A stretch of 64,000 nt of DNA from Bdellovibrionia bacterium (GCA_030424715.1 JAUHWH010000006.1:1-64000); one strand, 5' to 3'; positions 36,722 to 49,991 are shown, numbered from the stretch's first letter. A program made the numbers and translations. The notes: generated by a model not told the origin, from the sequence alone.

Positions 36722-38102
36722 AGAGAAGTCCAAATTTCAAAAATGGGTCAAACCTTTAGCCTCTTTGAAAATTGCGGTTTTTGTTATTGTGAGTATTGGT
36801 GTGATGTCGGCTTGGGGAACCATCGTTGAGTCGATGTATCAAGATGCGAAGCGCGCTCAGGAGACCGTCTACCATTCGTGGTTCTCTTACGGGATTTTCT
36901 TACTACTGATGATCAATTTGATCGCAGTCATCGTTGATCGTTATCCTTGGAAAAAGCAACATATTGGCTTTATTAGTGCCCATGTGGGTATCATCATCTT
37001 GTTGCTTGGCTCACTGCAAACCCGTTACTTCGGAATTGACGGGTCCATGGCCTTCGCCATCAAAGAGTCAAAAAAGCAGATCACGGTGGGGGAGACAGAT
37101 TTGATTGTCTATAGTGGCTTAGCTGCTGGGGGAATGCGAAAAGTCTTTGAACAAGAAGTGAAGTTTATTAAGAATCCTCCGGCTCCCGATAATCCTTTTG
37201 AGATCACCGTGGGTGGGGATAGTATTATCATCGATGACTACCGGCCTTACTCGATTCCGCAGAATAAAATTGAGCCCTCCGACAAAAAGACAGATGGACC
37301 TGCGCTGCGATTTCAGATTTCAAACGACAATGTGAGTGAATCGGATTGGTTGATGTTGGGGCGTGCGCCTTTTGATGTGAAGAATATGGGGCCTGCGAAA
37401 ATGGTCTTGAGTAAAAAAGGGGCCTTTCAATACGAAGATGGTAATGTGTTGCTCATTGAAACCGACGGCAAAAGTGAAACCATGACTTACAAAGTTTTCA
37501 CTGCGAGCAAAAACGGAGAAACTGCCAGTGGTAGGGTCAAAGCGGGAGACTCCATTGAAACCGGTTGGATGGGGTTAACCTTTCGGGTTCTTAAGTTCTA
37601 CCAAGCCGCTCGAGAAAAGTGGGTTTACGAACCTCTGGAGGCCTCTGTTGAAGGTTCTGTGGCAGCGATCCGTTTCCAGTTTGGTGGGAGTGAGTATTGG
37701 ACCGGACTAAACTCATCTGTGCGTCTGTTCTCAGACAATGCTTTTCATGTTTTTGTTTTTGCCAATCGACAGTTGCAATTGGATTTTGCGCTTCGCTTGG
37801 ATGAGTTTCGAGTGGGACGGTATCAAGGAACCATGCGAGCAGCCTCTTACGAAAGCGACGTCACTGTTTTAGAAAAGGGCGATGAAATTTTAAAAACGAC
37901 AATTTCCATGAACGAACCTTTGAAGTACAAAGGATTCACTTTCTATCAATCCAGTTTTCAAGAAGATGAAATGGGGCGACCCAATATGTCTATCCTCTCG
38001 GTGAATCGCGACCCCGGGCGGTTTTGGAAATATCTGGGCTGTATTTTACTTGTGTTCGGAATCATTCATCTGTTTTATTTCAAAAGAAGGAGAGCCAAGT
38101 GA
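36714..38102 (+). CDS. resB: Cytochrome c biogenesis protein ResB/CcsB
   Basis: 462 residues. Three N-terminal transmembrane helices (near residues 15-35, 55-75, 78-98), a large periplasmic beta domain and a last helix near the C-terminus (about 438-457), the normal ResB layout. N-terminal LASLKIAVFVIVSIGVMSAWGTIVES is typical. With CcsA it forms the system II haem lyase that attaches haem to CXXCH proteins. It overlaps ccsA by 4 bp (GTGA). It serves the ActA and ActE cytochromes encoded 4-10 kb downstream. Confidence 0.93.
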   Translation: MAREKSKFQKWVKPLASLKIAVFVIVSIGVMSAWGTIVESMYQDAKRAQETVYHSWFSYGIFLLLMINLIAVIVDRYPWKKQHIGFISAHVGIIILLLGSLQTRYFGIDGSMAFAIKESKKQITVGETDLIVYSGLAAGGMRKVFEQEVKFIKNPPAPDNPFEITVGGDSIIIDDYRPYSIPQNKIEPSDKKTDGPALRFQISNDNVSESDWLMLGRAPFDVKNMGPAKMVLSKKGAFQYEDGNVLLIETDGKSETMTYKVFTASKNGETASGRVKAGDSIETGWMGLTFRVLKFYQAAREKWVYEPLEASVEGSVAAIRFQFGGSEYWTGLNSSVRLFSDNAFHVFVFANRQLQLDFALRLDEFRVGRYQGTMRAASYESDVTVLEKGDEILKTTISMNEPLKYKGFTFYQSSFQEDEMGRPNMSILSVNRDPGRFWKYLGCILLVFGIIHLFYFKRRRAK

Positions 38103-39730
38103 TTTCTCGCTATTGGGTCCTATTGTTTTTTGTGCTTTGTGGCGCTTCTGCTGGCGCCAAAACCCACACCTTTGAATCCTTGCCGGTGCAGGAGTCGGGC
38201 CGGGTGAAGCCTTTGGTGACAGTGGCTCAAGAGACTTTACAGTTGATTTATGGGCGTTCAAAATATGAGGGCAAGCCGGCTTTGGACATTCTGACCACCT
38301 GGATTCTGGTTCCGGAACCCTGGGTTGAAAAAGAAATTATCAAAATTGATCATCACGGCTTAAAAGAGGCTCTTGGTTTTTCGAAGGAAAAAAAGTATTT
38401 CACTCCCAAGCAGGTGTCCACCAATCAGAGACTCAATGTTTTGCTCAGTGATCTGCAGGTTCGTACCGCTCGCAAAGAGAAACTCAATGCCTATTACCAA
38501 GCCGTGCAGAGGCTGCAAGGGCAAATCCTGACTTTTTATGGCATCACGCAAGGGGCGTTAAAAGTATTTCCTCCAGCGAAAGAAACAGACTCGACCAGTT
38601 GGCTTTCTTTGCGAGAAATGACGGAGACCCAAAGTGAAGCTTTTTTTAAAGTTTTGGCGGCTCGGGCGACTCAATTTGTGGGGGGCACCGACCTTGAGGT
38701 GAAGCAAGGCAAAGAGGCTCTCGATATTGCCCTTAAAAATTATTCCAACTTGGCCCGAGACTTTGGCGGTGATAATTATCCCACCCACTCAGACATGAGT
38801 GTTGAAGTGCACTATCAGCAGCTCATGCCATTTTTTTGGACCTGGATTCTCTACCTCATTGCCACTCTTCTTTTTACATTGAGTTTTTTGACTTTGGGTC
38901 CTGTTCTTGCTGGCTTGGGCTATGTGGTGTTTGGCAGTGCCTTTTTGTTCCACACCTACGGTTTCGTTTTGCGTTGCTTGATCACTGGACGACCGCCGGT
39001 CTCTAATATGTATGAGACCGTTGTTTGGGTGGGATGGGGTGTTGTCTTATTTTCAGGCCTCTTCGCCTTGGTGAAAAAACGCCCATGGATCGCTCTTGTC
39101 GGTGCTGCTGTGGCGACTTTATGTATGATTGTTGCTGACTTTGCACCGGTGATTTTAGACGGAACTTTACAGCCCCTCGAACCGGTGTTGCGCAGTAACC
39201 TTTGGCTCACAATTCATGTGATGACCATCACTCTCAGCTATGCGGCCTTCTTTTTGGCTTTTGGCATTGGGGATTACGGTGTGTTTCTCTATTTGAAAGA
39301 TCGAGCTGGCAACCGAAAGAAAATCCACGAATTAGCGCAAGTGGCCTACCATTCTATTCAGGTAGGAGTGGTGCTTCTCACTGCTGGAACCATCTTGGGG
39401 GGCGTCTGGGCTGACTACTCCTGGGGGCGTTTTTGGGGTTGGGACCCGAAAGAAACCTGGGCATTTATCGCATTGATGGGTTACCTGGCGATTTTACACG
39501 CTCGTCTCGTTGGCTGGGTGAAAGACTTTGGAATGCTGGCGGGGAGTGTTGTTTCATTTAGTTTGGTTATCATGGCCTGGTACGGAGTGAACTTTGTTCT
39601 TGGAGCGGGTCTGCACTCTTATGGTTTCGGGGCCGGTGGCATCGAATACGTCTCTGCATTTGTTGGTTTGCATTTAATTTATGTTGGCTATGGCTGGTTT
39701 GTGGAGCGCTACAACCCTAGTGCAAAATAA
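38099..39730 (+). CDS. ccsA: Cytochrome c biogenesis protein CcsA/ResC, long form
   Basis: 543 residues from the GTG at 38099, which overlaps the resB stop (GTGA), with AGAAGGAGAG upstream; the longer frame from 38024 is unlikely. The N-terminal ~240 residues are periplasmic and begin after a signal-like segment with LPVQESGRVKPLVTVAQ, an extension found in long CcsA forms. The C-terminal half has ~8 helices with the haem-handling WGWDPKETW motif and conserved His residues (HTYGF, HVMTI, HSYGFG). It is the haem-presenting half of the system II synthase. Confidence 0.93.
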   Translation: MISRYWVLLFFVLCGASAGAKTHTFESLPVQESGRVKPLVTVAQETLQLIYGRSKYEGKPALDILTTWILVPEPWVEKEIIKIDHHGLKEALGFSKEKKYFTPKQVSTNQRLNVLLSDLQVRTARKEKLNAYYQAVQRLQGQILTFYGITQGALKVFPPAKETDSTSWLSLREMTETQSEAFFKVLAARATQFVGGTDLEVKQGKEALDIALKNYSNLARDFGGDNYPTHSDMSVEVHYQQLMPFFWTWILYLIATLLFTLSFLTLGPVLAGLGYVVFGSAFLFHTYGFVLRCLITGRPPVSNMYETVVWVGWGVVLFSGLFALVKKRPWIALVGAAVATLCMIVADFAPVILDGTLQPLEPVLRSNLWLTIHVMTITLSYAAFFLAFGIGDYGVFLYLKDRAGNRKKIHELAQVAYHSIQVGVVLLTAGTILGGVWADYSWGRFWGWDPKETWAFIALMGYLAILHARLVGWVKDFGMLAGSVVSFSLVIMAWYGVNFVLGAGLHSYGFGAGGIEYVSAFVGLHLIYVGYGWFVERYNPSAK

Positions 39731-40019
39731 GTTTCATTTTCTGTCTTAAACGCGGAAGCCTATTTTTCCAGATCTCAAAAGTAATTGAAGAACTGTGTCG
39801 TCGGCCGTGGTCCCCGTGGATTTTGTGGATTCTGTGGGAGCGTCCGCGGATAATCCTTGCCAGTCGGTAAATCGGAGAAGATGGGTGATTTTGTTTGGGC
39901 TCTCTTCGGACGGATCATGATCTCGTCAGTCACGCCAATCGTTACATAATACTTGCTCGTTTTTTGTGCCTCTTGCTTATTAACTTTGTCGTTGTGACGT
40001 CATTAGCCAAACTCATTAC

Positions 40020-40049
40020 TTGATCCTACGAAAGTCTTGTTTCTAAAAT
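40020..40049 (+). promoter_or_regulatory. Candidate sigma-70 promoter of the subtilase gene
   Basis: TTGATC at 40020-40025 and TAAAAT at 40044-40049 with 18-bp spacing, ending 27 bp before the TTG start at 40077. The rest of the 346-bp gap after ccsA (39731-40076) shows no gene and no clear terminator. Confidence 0.4.
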
Positions 40050-40076
40050 ATTGGGAACCCAAGGACGGAGGATCAT

Positions 40077-42092
40077 TTGCCACAATCTATTCACAAATTA
40101 ATCTATATATTAGTCTTACTAGTTTTCAGCCCGTCGGCTGTGGCCACTACGTTTAACGTTGATGGCCATGAGATTGAAATATCGAAAACACGGGACAGTG
40201 AGACCTACACTATAGATGGTCAAGTCTACAGTCACAGCGGTCGTATTCGGTTGCAACGGTCTGAGATGTTTCATTCTCGACAAGATCAGGGGGGTGACCT
40301 CGGTCTTTATATTGTTCAATACGAAAGCAAAATCTTTCCGAGCTACCACGATGAGCTGACCGATCTGGGCGTTGAAATCATTAAGTATGTTCCGGATCAC
40401 GCTCTTCTTGTGCAAACCAACCCTTCTTTACTGGAACAAATAGCGGAGCGAGTGCATGTGCGAAGTGTTTCGCGCTATGATGGGGCTTACAAAATGGCTG
40501 GAGTGCCTCGTTCATTGTGGTTGCAACCCGAGGCCTTCTCGCAAGCACGTTACGACATTGTGGCGATCAATGAAAACCACAAAGCCAAAGTGTTACAAGT
40601 GGCTCAAAAGCAGGGGCTTCCGGTGGTTCATACCGGAGAAGACTCTTTTGCCGTCACCGTTTTTGCAAGCCTGGAGCAACTCGAACCCTTGGCGTTGTCG
40701 CCTTTCGTGCTGTGGATTGAGTTAGCTCCCACGGGCATTGAAGAGGATATGGATATTGTGCACATTCAGGGCGGTGTCCAGACTCTCACCCAAAACACCG
40801 GAGGCTATAAGGGACAGGGCATTCGTGGTCATGTTCTCGAAGGTATTTATCGCGACCATAAAGACTTTGAGAAAACGGATTTTCGAGACGCACCGATCGC
40901 CATCGGTGATGATTCCGCCAACGGGCATGGGCAAAAGACCTATGGAATTATTTATGGCAGTGGCGCCGGCGATATTTCAGCCCTGGGTATGATGCCGATG
41001 GCTCAAGGTTTCTACACAGACAGTCGCTTCGTTTTTAATAAGGACAGTCGCTACGCTCTCACCCAAGAGTTGATCGAAGATCATCAAGTGATGTTACAAA
41101 CCGCCTCTTGGGGTTATCCGACCACCACAGAGTACACGGCGCGCTCCCTCGAGATGGATAAAATCATTTTCGAGTTAGACTTGATTGTCACCCAGTCTCA
41201 ATCCAACCGAGGCAATCGAGATTCCCGCCCCCAAGCTTGGGCAAAGAATATCATTTCCGTGGGGGCCGTCCATCATGGTAACAACACCAGCTTCGCTGAT
41301 GATAGTTGGAGCAAAGGAAATGCCAGTATAGGTCCGGCTTCTGATGGGCGAATCAAGCCCGATATTGTATCGTACTACGATAACATCCACACCACCTCTA
41401 GCGTAGGGTACGGAAAGTTTGGTGGCACCAGTGCGGCCACTCCAATCGTCAACGGGCATGTGGGATTAATTATTGAAATGTTCACGGATGGAATTTTCGG
41501 AAACACTTTGCAGCACCCCGTGACGGAGCGCTTTCTGAACCGCCCCCGCGCTGCAACCGCCAAAGCCTTGTTAATCAACTCGGCTCGACAGTACAACTTT
41601 AAAGGCAAGAAGGCTGATATGGCTCGGGTGCACCAAGGCTGGGGACACCCCAACCTGCAAGGGCTGTACGAGCGTCGTGACCAAATTTTTATCGTTGATG
41701 AAACTCAGCCCCTTAAAACTCTAGAGAGTCAGGTGTATTCCTTTGAAGTGGCAGAGGGGCAGACAAAACTGGCGACAACCTTGGTGTACTCCGATCCCGA
41801 TGGGGTTGTTGGGGCCGAGATCCACAGGGTGAATGATTTAGATCTGGTTGTGATCGACCCCGATGGTGTTCGCTACCAAGGCAACCATGGCTTGATGATG
41901 GGGCCACAATCTTTACCCGGTGGCGCGCCCGATACGATTAACACGGTGGAAAATGTTTTCATCGAAAACCCTAAAGCCGGTCGGTGGCAGTTTGCCGTGA
42001 TGGCCTCTGAAGTGAATCAAGAAGGTCATTTGAGAACTCCGGAGATCGATGCTGCCTTCGCCTTGGTGATCAACGGGATTCAGCGGCCCTAA
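40077..42092 (+). CDS. Secreted subtilisin-family serine protease with Asp-to-Glu change
   Basis: 671 residues. Signal peptide ending AVATT (about 24). A prodomain-like region spans ~60-220. The S8 core carries NGHGQKTYGIIYG with catalytic His284 and GGTSAATPIVNG with Ser452. Where the catalytic Asp is expected (VLDTG) the sequence is VLEG with Glu255, one residue short. The oxyanion Asn is probably at 377 or 380. The C-terminal ~140 residues (NDLDLVVIDPDG, NTVENVFIENPKAGRW) resemble the jelly-roll domain of KP-43-type subtilases. The start is TTG at 40077 with GGAGGA upstream. Probably a periplasmic or secreted protease. Confidence 0.88.
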   Translation: MPQSIHKLIYILVLLVFSPSAVATTFNVDGHEIEISKTRDSETYTIDGQVYSHSGRIRLQRSEMFHSRQDQGGDLGLYIVQYESKIFPSYHDELTDLGVEIIKYVPDHALLVQTNPSLLEQIAERVHVRSVSRYDGAYKMAGVPRSLWLQPEAFSQARYDIVAINENHKAKVLQVAQKQGLPVVHTGEDSFAVTVFASLEQLEPLALSPFVLWIELAPTGIEEDMDIVHIQGGVQTLTQNTGGYKGQGIRGHVLEGIYRDHKDFEKTDFRDAPIAIGDDSANGHGQKTYGIIYGSGAGDISALGMMPMAQGFYTDSRFVFNKDSRYALTQELIEDHQVMLQTASWGYPTTTEYTARSLEMDKIIFELDLIVTQSQSNRGNRDSRPQAWAKNIISVGAVHHGNNTSFADDSWSKGNASIGPASDGRIKPDIVSYYDNIHTTSSVGYGKFGGTSAATPIVNGHVGLIIEMFTDGIFGNTLQHPVTERFLNRPRAATAKALLINSARQYNFKGKKADMARVHQGWGHPNLQGLYERRDQIFIVDETQPLKTLESQVYSFEVAEGQTKLATTLVYSDPDGVVGAEIHRVNDLDLVVIDPDGVRYQGNHGLMMGPQSLPGGAPDTINTVENVFIENPKAGRWQFAVMASEVNQEGHLRTPEIDAAFALVINGIQRP

Positions 42093-42103
42093 GGGTTCTA
42101 TTG

Positions 42104-42123
42104 AGGCCTGCCGCCTCAGGCCT
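42104..42123 (+). terminator. Inverted repeat after the subtilase gene
   Basis: Perfect 7-bp inverted repeat (42104-42110 with 42117-42123) and a 6-nt loop, 11 bp after the stop. Only a short T run follows (42130-42134), so it is a weak terminator at best. The rest of the 457-bp gap before actA (42093-42549) contains no gene I can support. Confidence 0.35.
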
Positions 42124-42549
42124 GCACCCATTTTCAAGATTTTCAAAGGGACTTGTAAAAATCCCTTTTCTCATATTCAGGGGGGCATTTGTAGAGCCCT
42201 TCTCAAAGTTTGCAAGACTGATACTGCCTGATGCGGCTCAGTTCTTCAGGGGTTTTGCTATTTATGGACCACTCCGACTCCATTGGCTAAGTGAGTTTCA
42301 TTTTCAAAAAAGTTCACACCTCAGCGACAATAAGTCGTAAAAAAGTCACAGGGCTCCCTTTTGTTGAAGCGCATCATCGAGTGCTTAAAACAAAAGCAGT
42401 TCTTTAAAATCCTTAACAAGTGTAGGGGAATACTTTACAAGTGAAAGGCATTTGAAAATTTATGACCTATCCTTTGGAATGTTCTCGCGGTTCATTGCCG
42501 GGCGGTCAGTTGTTGTTGACCAGTTACGGTCACTGTTGAAGGAGATTCG

Positions 42550-43092
42550 ATGTTCTTGGTTCAGCGATCATTAAAACTCATCCCATTGATTATAATTGCA
42601 ATGCTTTTTGCCAATTGTGAGTGGGGCTCTATTGGGTACAACAAGGGCTATAAGCCTGATCAACCCATCCCTTTCTCTCACAAGCTGCACGCTGGTGAGT
42701 ACAAAATGGCTTGTGTCTACTGTCATACTCAGGTTGAGGTGGCTAAGCATTCAGCCGTTCCCAGTCTGAATATTTGTATGAATTGTCACCAAGTGGTGGG
42801 GATCGATAAAGAGCCCATTAAAAAATTAAGACAGAAATACTTTGATGGCGAAACGGTGAACTGGGTTAAGGTTCACATGCTTCCTGACCACGTGAAGTTT
42901 AATCACAAGAGACATGTGCATCGGTTTAGCACGGCAGAAGATCGCTATCCGGCCTGTAAAACTTGTCATGGTGAAATCAAGCAAATGGATGTCGTTGAAC
43001 AACACAGCAGTCTCTCCATGGGATGGTGTGTGAACTGTCATAGAGAACAGGAGCCAAAGGGTCCCTTGAACTGTTCAACTTGTCATCAATAG
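42550..43092 (+). CDS. actA: Alternative complex III pentahaem cytochrome subunit ActA
   Basis: 180 residues with five CXXCH haem sites: CVYCH, CMNCH, CKTCH, CVNCH and CSTCH. The N-terminal hydrophobic segment ends in LFANC, so either a lipid anchor or an uncleaved anchor is possible. In alternative complex III, ActA forms the periplasmic electron relay that receives electrons from the iron-sulfur subunit. It is the first gene of an actABCDEF operon. The ATG at 42550 follows AAGGAG about 6 nt upstream. Confidence 0.93.
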   Translation: MFLVQRSLKLIPLIIIAMLFANCEWGSIGYNKGYKPDQPIPFSHKLHAGEYKMACVYCHTQVEVAKHSAVPSLNICMNCHQVVGIDKEPIKKLRQKYFDGETVNWVKVHMLPDHVKFNHKRHVHRFSTAEDRYPACKTCHGEIKQMDVVEQHSSLSMGWCVNCHREQEPKGPLNCSTCHQ

Positions 43093-43102
43093 AGGAGCGC
43101 GA

Positions 43103-46191
<3,089 letters not shown>

Positions 46192-46192
<1 letters not shown>

Positions 46193-47547
46193 TGATGGAT
46201 CGTAACCCATTAATTCTTGGTGATAAAACGTACAAAGACATTACCGACGATATTTGTGAGCCCTTAGAGACGGTTCCAGGCAAGCAATGGATGATGATGT
46301 TTTTCTCTGCCAAATCGCTGTTGCTATTTTATTTAGCCAGTGTGGCGACCATTCTCTTTACAGGGATGGGGTTGATGGGGACAAACCATCCTGTGGCCTG
46401 GGGAACAGACATTGTCACTTTCGTTTTCTGGATTGGTATCGGGCATGCCGGGACGCTTATTTCTGCGGTTCTTTATCTGTTTCGTCAGAAGTGGCGAACG
46501 TCTGTGGCTCGCTCCGCAGAAGCCATGACGGTGTTTGCCGTGATGACAGCTGGGATTTTTCCACTGATTCATACCGGGCGCCCTTGGCTTGATTTTTGGC
46601 TGCTCCCGTATCCGAACCAAAGGGGTCCATTGTGGGTGAACTTTCGTTCTCCTTTGTTGTGGGATGTTTTTGCGGTTTCTACTTACGCGACGGTCTCCAT
46701 TGTTTTTTGGTACGTTGGGCTTGTTCCTGATTTCGCCACGGTTCGTGACCGCGCGAAAAATAAAATTCGAAAAAAAGTGTATGGCATTTTATCTCTCGGG
46801 TGGCGTGGATCAACACGCAACTGGAGCCATTACGAAATGGTTTATTTGCTATTAGCCGGTCTTGCCACACCTCTGGTTCTTTCAGTTCACACCATCGTAT
46901 CTTTTGACTTTGCCGTGGCTTCTCTGCCGGGGTGGCACACCACGATCTTTCCCCCTTATTTTGTGGCGGGAGCGATTTTCTCTGGTTTCGGAATGGTTGT
47001 GACTTTGTTGACCTTGGTTCGCATTGGTTTTCCGAAATTTAAGGACTATATCACCATCGATCATATGGAGGTGATGAACAAGATTATCATGTGTACGGGA
47101 CTCCTTGTGGGTTATGCCTATTGTTCGGAGCTATTTATCGCTTGGTACTCCGGCGTGAAGTACGAGCAGTATGCTTTTATCAACAGAGCCCTGGGGCCCT
47201 ATTGGTGGTCGTATTGGATCATGTTCTCTTGTAACGTGTTCATTCCCCAGATTTTCTGGTTTCGTGCCGCTCGCCGAAGCATCCCAATCATGTTTGTGAT
47301 CTCTATCTTCGTGAACATAGGGATGTGGTTCGAGCGTTTTGTGATCACAGTCACTTCTTTACACCGCGATTTTCTACCCTCGAACTGGGGCATGTACGAC
47401 TGGTCCATTTACGATGCGGCGATTTTGTTTGGTAGCTTCGGAATGTTCTTAACATTGTTTTTACTTTATTTACGGGCCTTTCCAGCGATCTCCATTGCTG
47501 AGGTAAAACCCGTTCTTTACGTAGGTAAGAAAAAGGGAGGTCACTAA
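46192..47547 (+). CDS. actC: Alternative complex III NrfD-like membrane subunit ActC
   Basis: 451 residues. About ten transmembrane helices of the NrfD/PsrC family, with a [14 protein letters not shown] start and a conserved [17 protein letters not shown] region. It is thought to hold the quinol site of the complex. It starts 1 bp inside the actB stop and ends 1 bp into actD, so the operon is compact. Paralogous in fold to ActF downstream. Confidence 0.95.
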
Positions 47548-48071
47548 TGGCAAAACGTCAAAGTGGTGTGGCTGGTATTTGGAGCGATGACGAAAAGATT
47601 TTAGAGGCCGCTGCGAAAATGCGAGACGCTGGCTATAAAAAATTTGACGCGATCACCCCTTTCCCTGTGCATGGCATGGAAGAAGCGGTTGGGATCAAAC
47701 GCTCGGGTATTCCCTATGTGACTTTTGTTGCAGGAGTCACGGGATGTTGCCTGGGCCTTTATATGCAGTATTGGATGAGTGCGGTGAGCTGGCCGATCAA
47801 TGTTGGTGGTAAACCGATGTTCTCGATTCCGGCCTTTATCCCGGTCACTTTTGAAATCACAATTCTTTTTGCGGCCCTGTTTTCAGTGGGAGCGATGTTT
47901 TTTCTCAATGGATTACCAAAAGTAGACCCCCCGATTATTGATCCTGATTTAACGTCCCATAAGTTTGCTCTTTGGGTACCGGACGACGAAGTCGGTTATT
48001 CGGTTGAAAAAGTCGAAGCTTTTCTAAAAGAGCTGGGCGCAGAAGAAGTTAAGAGAATGGCGGAGTACTAA
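47547..48071 (+). CDS. actD: Alternative complex III subunit ActD (DUF3341)
   Basis: 174 residues. An N-terminal soluble part with the family motif DAITPFPVHGMEEAVGIKRS, two transmembrane helices (about 60-85 and 100-130) separated by a loop including NVGGKPMFSIPAFIPVTFE, and a C-terminal domain with FALWV and a conserved VEKVEAFLKELGAEEV. It matches DUF3341, a membrane subunit of alternative complex III. Position between actC and actE supports this. Confidence 0.94.
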   Translation: MAKRQSGVAGIWSDDEKILEAAAKMRDAGYKKFDAITPFPVHGMEEAVGIKRSGIPYVTFVAGVTGCCLGLYMQYWMSAVSWPINVGGKPMFSIPAFIPVTFEITILFAALFSVGAMFFLNGLPKVDPPIIDPDLTSHKFALWVPDDEVGYSVEKVEAFLKELGAEEVKRMAEY

Positions 48072-48072
48072 T

Positions 48073-48681
48073 ATGAAAATGTTGATGGAAATTGTTCACC
48101 TGTTAAAAACGCTGATGGTGATGGCGATGGGGACTGTTGTGTTGTTGTCTCTTTTGACTTTTGCCGGAATCTTTATGGTGGGTTGTGGACCGAAGGGAAA
48201 CAAGCCGAATATCGAAATCATCCAAGACATGATGGAGCAGCCGGCTCTGAAAGCTCAAGACTTTCATCCCTACGATCGAGAAAAAAGCTCGATGCTAGTG
48301 CCACCGGCTGGCTCTTGGCCGAAGAACGTGAAGCCCTACATGTATCGTGGCAAACCCGTTGAGGCTGGCGAAAGCCTTAAGAACCCTCTTGCTGGCTCTA
48401 CAGATGTAGAAGTCATGCAGTTGGGTGAGCGCAATTATAAAAACTTTTGCCTCCTTTGCCATGGTGCTGGTGGTGCTGGTGATGGCCAGGTGGCTCCCAA
48501 GTTTATTGGAATCAAACCACCTTCGCTGTTAACTGATAAAATCAGAAACTATCCCGATGGTCGTATTTTCCATATCATCACCGACGGTCAGGGCCTGATG
48601 GGTACCTACATCCACCAGCTCCCCGATGAAAAAGGGCGTTGGGCTGTTGTGAATTACGTTAGAAAGTTACAAAAGAAATAG
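48073..48681 (+). CDS. actE: Alternative complex III monohaem cytochrome c lipoprotein ActE
   Basis: 202 residues. A hydrophobic N-terminus with a lipobox-like MVGC (about residue 37) indicates an outer-leaflet lipid anchor. One CXXCH (CLLCH, about residue 126) starts a cytochrome c domain with GAGGAGDGQ and a likely axial Met (GLMGTYIHQLP). It probably passes electrons to a terminal oxidase. One bp separates it from actD. Confidence 0.94.
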   Translation: MKMLMEIVHLLKTLMVMAMGTVVLLSLLTFAGIFMVGCGPKGNKPNIEIIQDMMEQPALKAQDFHPYDREKSSMLVPPAGSWPKNVKPYMYRGKPVEAGESLKNPLAGSTDVEVMQLGERNYKNFCLLCHGAGGAGDGQVAPKFIGIKPPSLLTDKIRNYPDGRIFHIITDGQGLMGTYIHQLPDEKGRWAVVNYVRKLQKK

Positions 48682-48694
48682 TGAGGAAACGATA

Positions 48695-49897
48695 ATGGGT
48701 CATTCAGTGACAGTTGACAAAGTGGAGCCAAAAAAGTTTGAACTCCCAAGTAACGGAAAAGTCATTTTATTCGCAATGATGGGCGTGGGCCTGGCGACTT
48801 TGTTAGCCGGTTTTGCCATCGATCAAAAAAGAGTGTGGCATGCTTATCTGACCAACTACTTTTTCTTTTCGTCTCTTGCGGTTGGGGGATTGTTTTTCAC
48901 TGCCATCCAACATGCGACGAACGCCGGTTGGAGCGTGAATATCCGACGGGTGTCAGAATCCATGACGGCCTTTTTACCGGTGGTTTTTATCGGTGGGCTA
49001 GTTCTTCTGGCATCGGGCAGTCAGCTGTATATGTGGCTTGATCACGACGTCGTTGCCAACGACGCTATTTTAAAAGGTAAGAGCGCCTATTTGAACCTTG
49101 GTTTTTGGGCGGTCCGCATGGTTCTTTTTGTGGGTCTGTGGCTGTTTTTTGCGAAAAAGATTGTTGGTCACTCTTTAGCTCAGGATCAAGATGGCGACGA
49201 AAAATGGACCCACAAGATGGTTCCTCTTTCTATTGCCTTTCTTTTGGTTTTTGCGTTGAGCTACTCACTTTTCAGCGTGGATCTTCTTATGAGTCTGGAT
49301 GCCCATTGGTTCTCCACAATCTTTGGCGTGTATTGTTTCGCAGGTCTGTTCCAGTCCACTTTGGCTTTTATGATTCTAATGACTCTTTATTGTCGTGGAA
49401 AGGGCTGGGTCACTGGCCTTATGACGACGGAGCACACCCATGACCTGGCAAAGTTCCTCAAAGGCTTTACTGTGTTCTGGGCCTACATTGCTTTCTCCCA
49501 GTTTATGTTGATTTGGTACGCCAACCTCCCTGAAGAAACCATTTTTTATCTGCACCGCAGTCACGGTGGATGGATGGAAGTATCCATGGCTTTGTTGGTT
49601 TTTAAGTTTGTGGTCCCCTTTGTGGCTTTGATGCCCCGTTGGGCCAAGCGCACGCCAAAGCACCTCATTATGGTGTGTCTACTGATTCTTGTTATGCAGT
49701 TCGTTGACCTCTATTGGTTGGTTTATCCCAACTACTCCCATGAGCACGCGACGTTTCCATTGATGGGGGTTGGGATCTTTATCGGTTTCCTAGGTCTGTT
49801 CCTATTTACGGTCACAGGTTTTCTTGCCAAGCATAACTTGGTGCCCGTGCGAGACCCTCGAATTCATGAGTCCCTGTCGCATCACGTGACTTATTAA
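48695..49897 (+). CDS. actF: Alternative complex III NrfD-like membrane subunit ActF
   Basis: 400 residues with about ten transmembrane helices and a second NrfD-like fold. SVNIRRVSESMTAFLPV, SMDAHW-type SLDAHWFSTIFGVYCFAG and HRSHGGWMEVSM are conserved in ActF. It pairs with ActC in the membrane core. The ATG at 48695 follows GAGGAAAC. It ends just before a strong terminator, which closes the operon without cytochrome oxidase genes. Confidence 0.94.
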   Translation: MGHSVTVDKVEPKKFELPSNGKVILFAMMGVGLATLLAGFAIDQKRVWHAYLTNYFFFSSLAVGGLFFTAIQHATNAGWSVNIRRVSESMTAFLPVVFIGGLVLLASGSQLYMWLDHDVVANDAILKGKSAYLNLGFWAVRMVLFVGLWLFFAKKIVGHSLAQDQDGDEKWTHKMVPLSIAFLLVFALSYSLFSVDLLMSLDAHWFSTIFGVYCFAGLFQSTLAFMILMTLYCRGKGWVTGLMTTEHTHDLAKFLKGFTVFWAYIAFSQFMLIWYANLPEETIFYLHRSHGGWMEVSMALLVFKFVVPFVALMPRWAKRTPKHLIMVCLLILVMQFVDLYWLVYPNYSHEHATFPLMGVGIFIGFLGLFLFTVTGFLAKHNLVPVRDPRIHESLSHHVTY

Positions 49898-49942
49898 TTC
49901 TCAGGTTGCAGGTTCTCGCCGAAGTCGGTGAATGAGAATAAA

Positions 49943-49970
49943 AAAACCCTCTTTTAAAGAGGGTTTTTTT
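49943..49970 (+). terminator. Bidirectional Rho-independent terminator
   Basis: 9-bp stem (49943-49951 with 49959-49967), a short AT loop and T-tracts on both sides. It ends the act operon rightward and serves the convergent lipoprotein gene leftward. Confidence 0.92.
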
Positions 49971-49991
49971 GTTTTCGAATCTCCAGTTTTT

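Noticed and set aside
42431-42474. Promoter for the act operon
   Set aside because: A TTTACA box is present but no credible -10 at suitable spacing, so no call is made.
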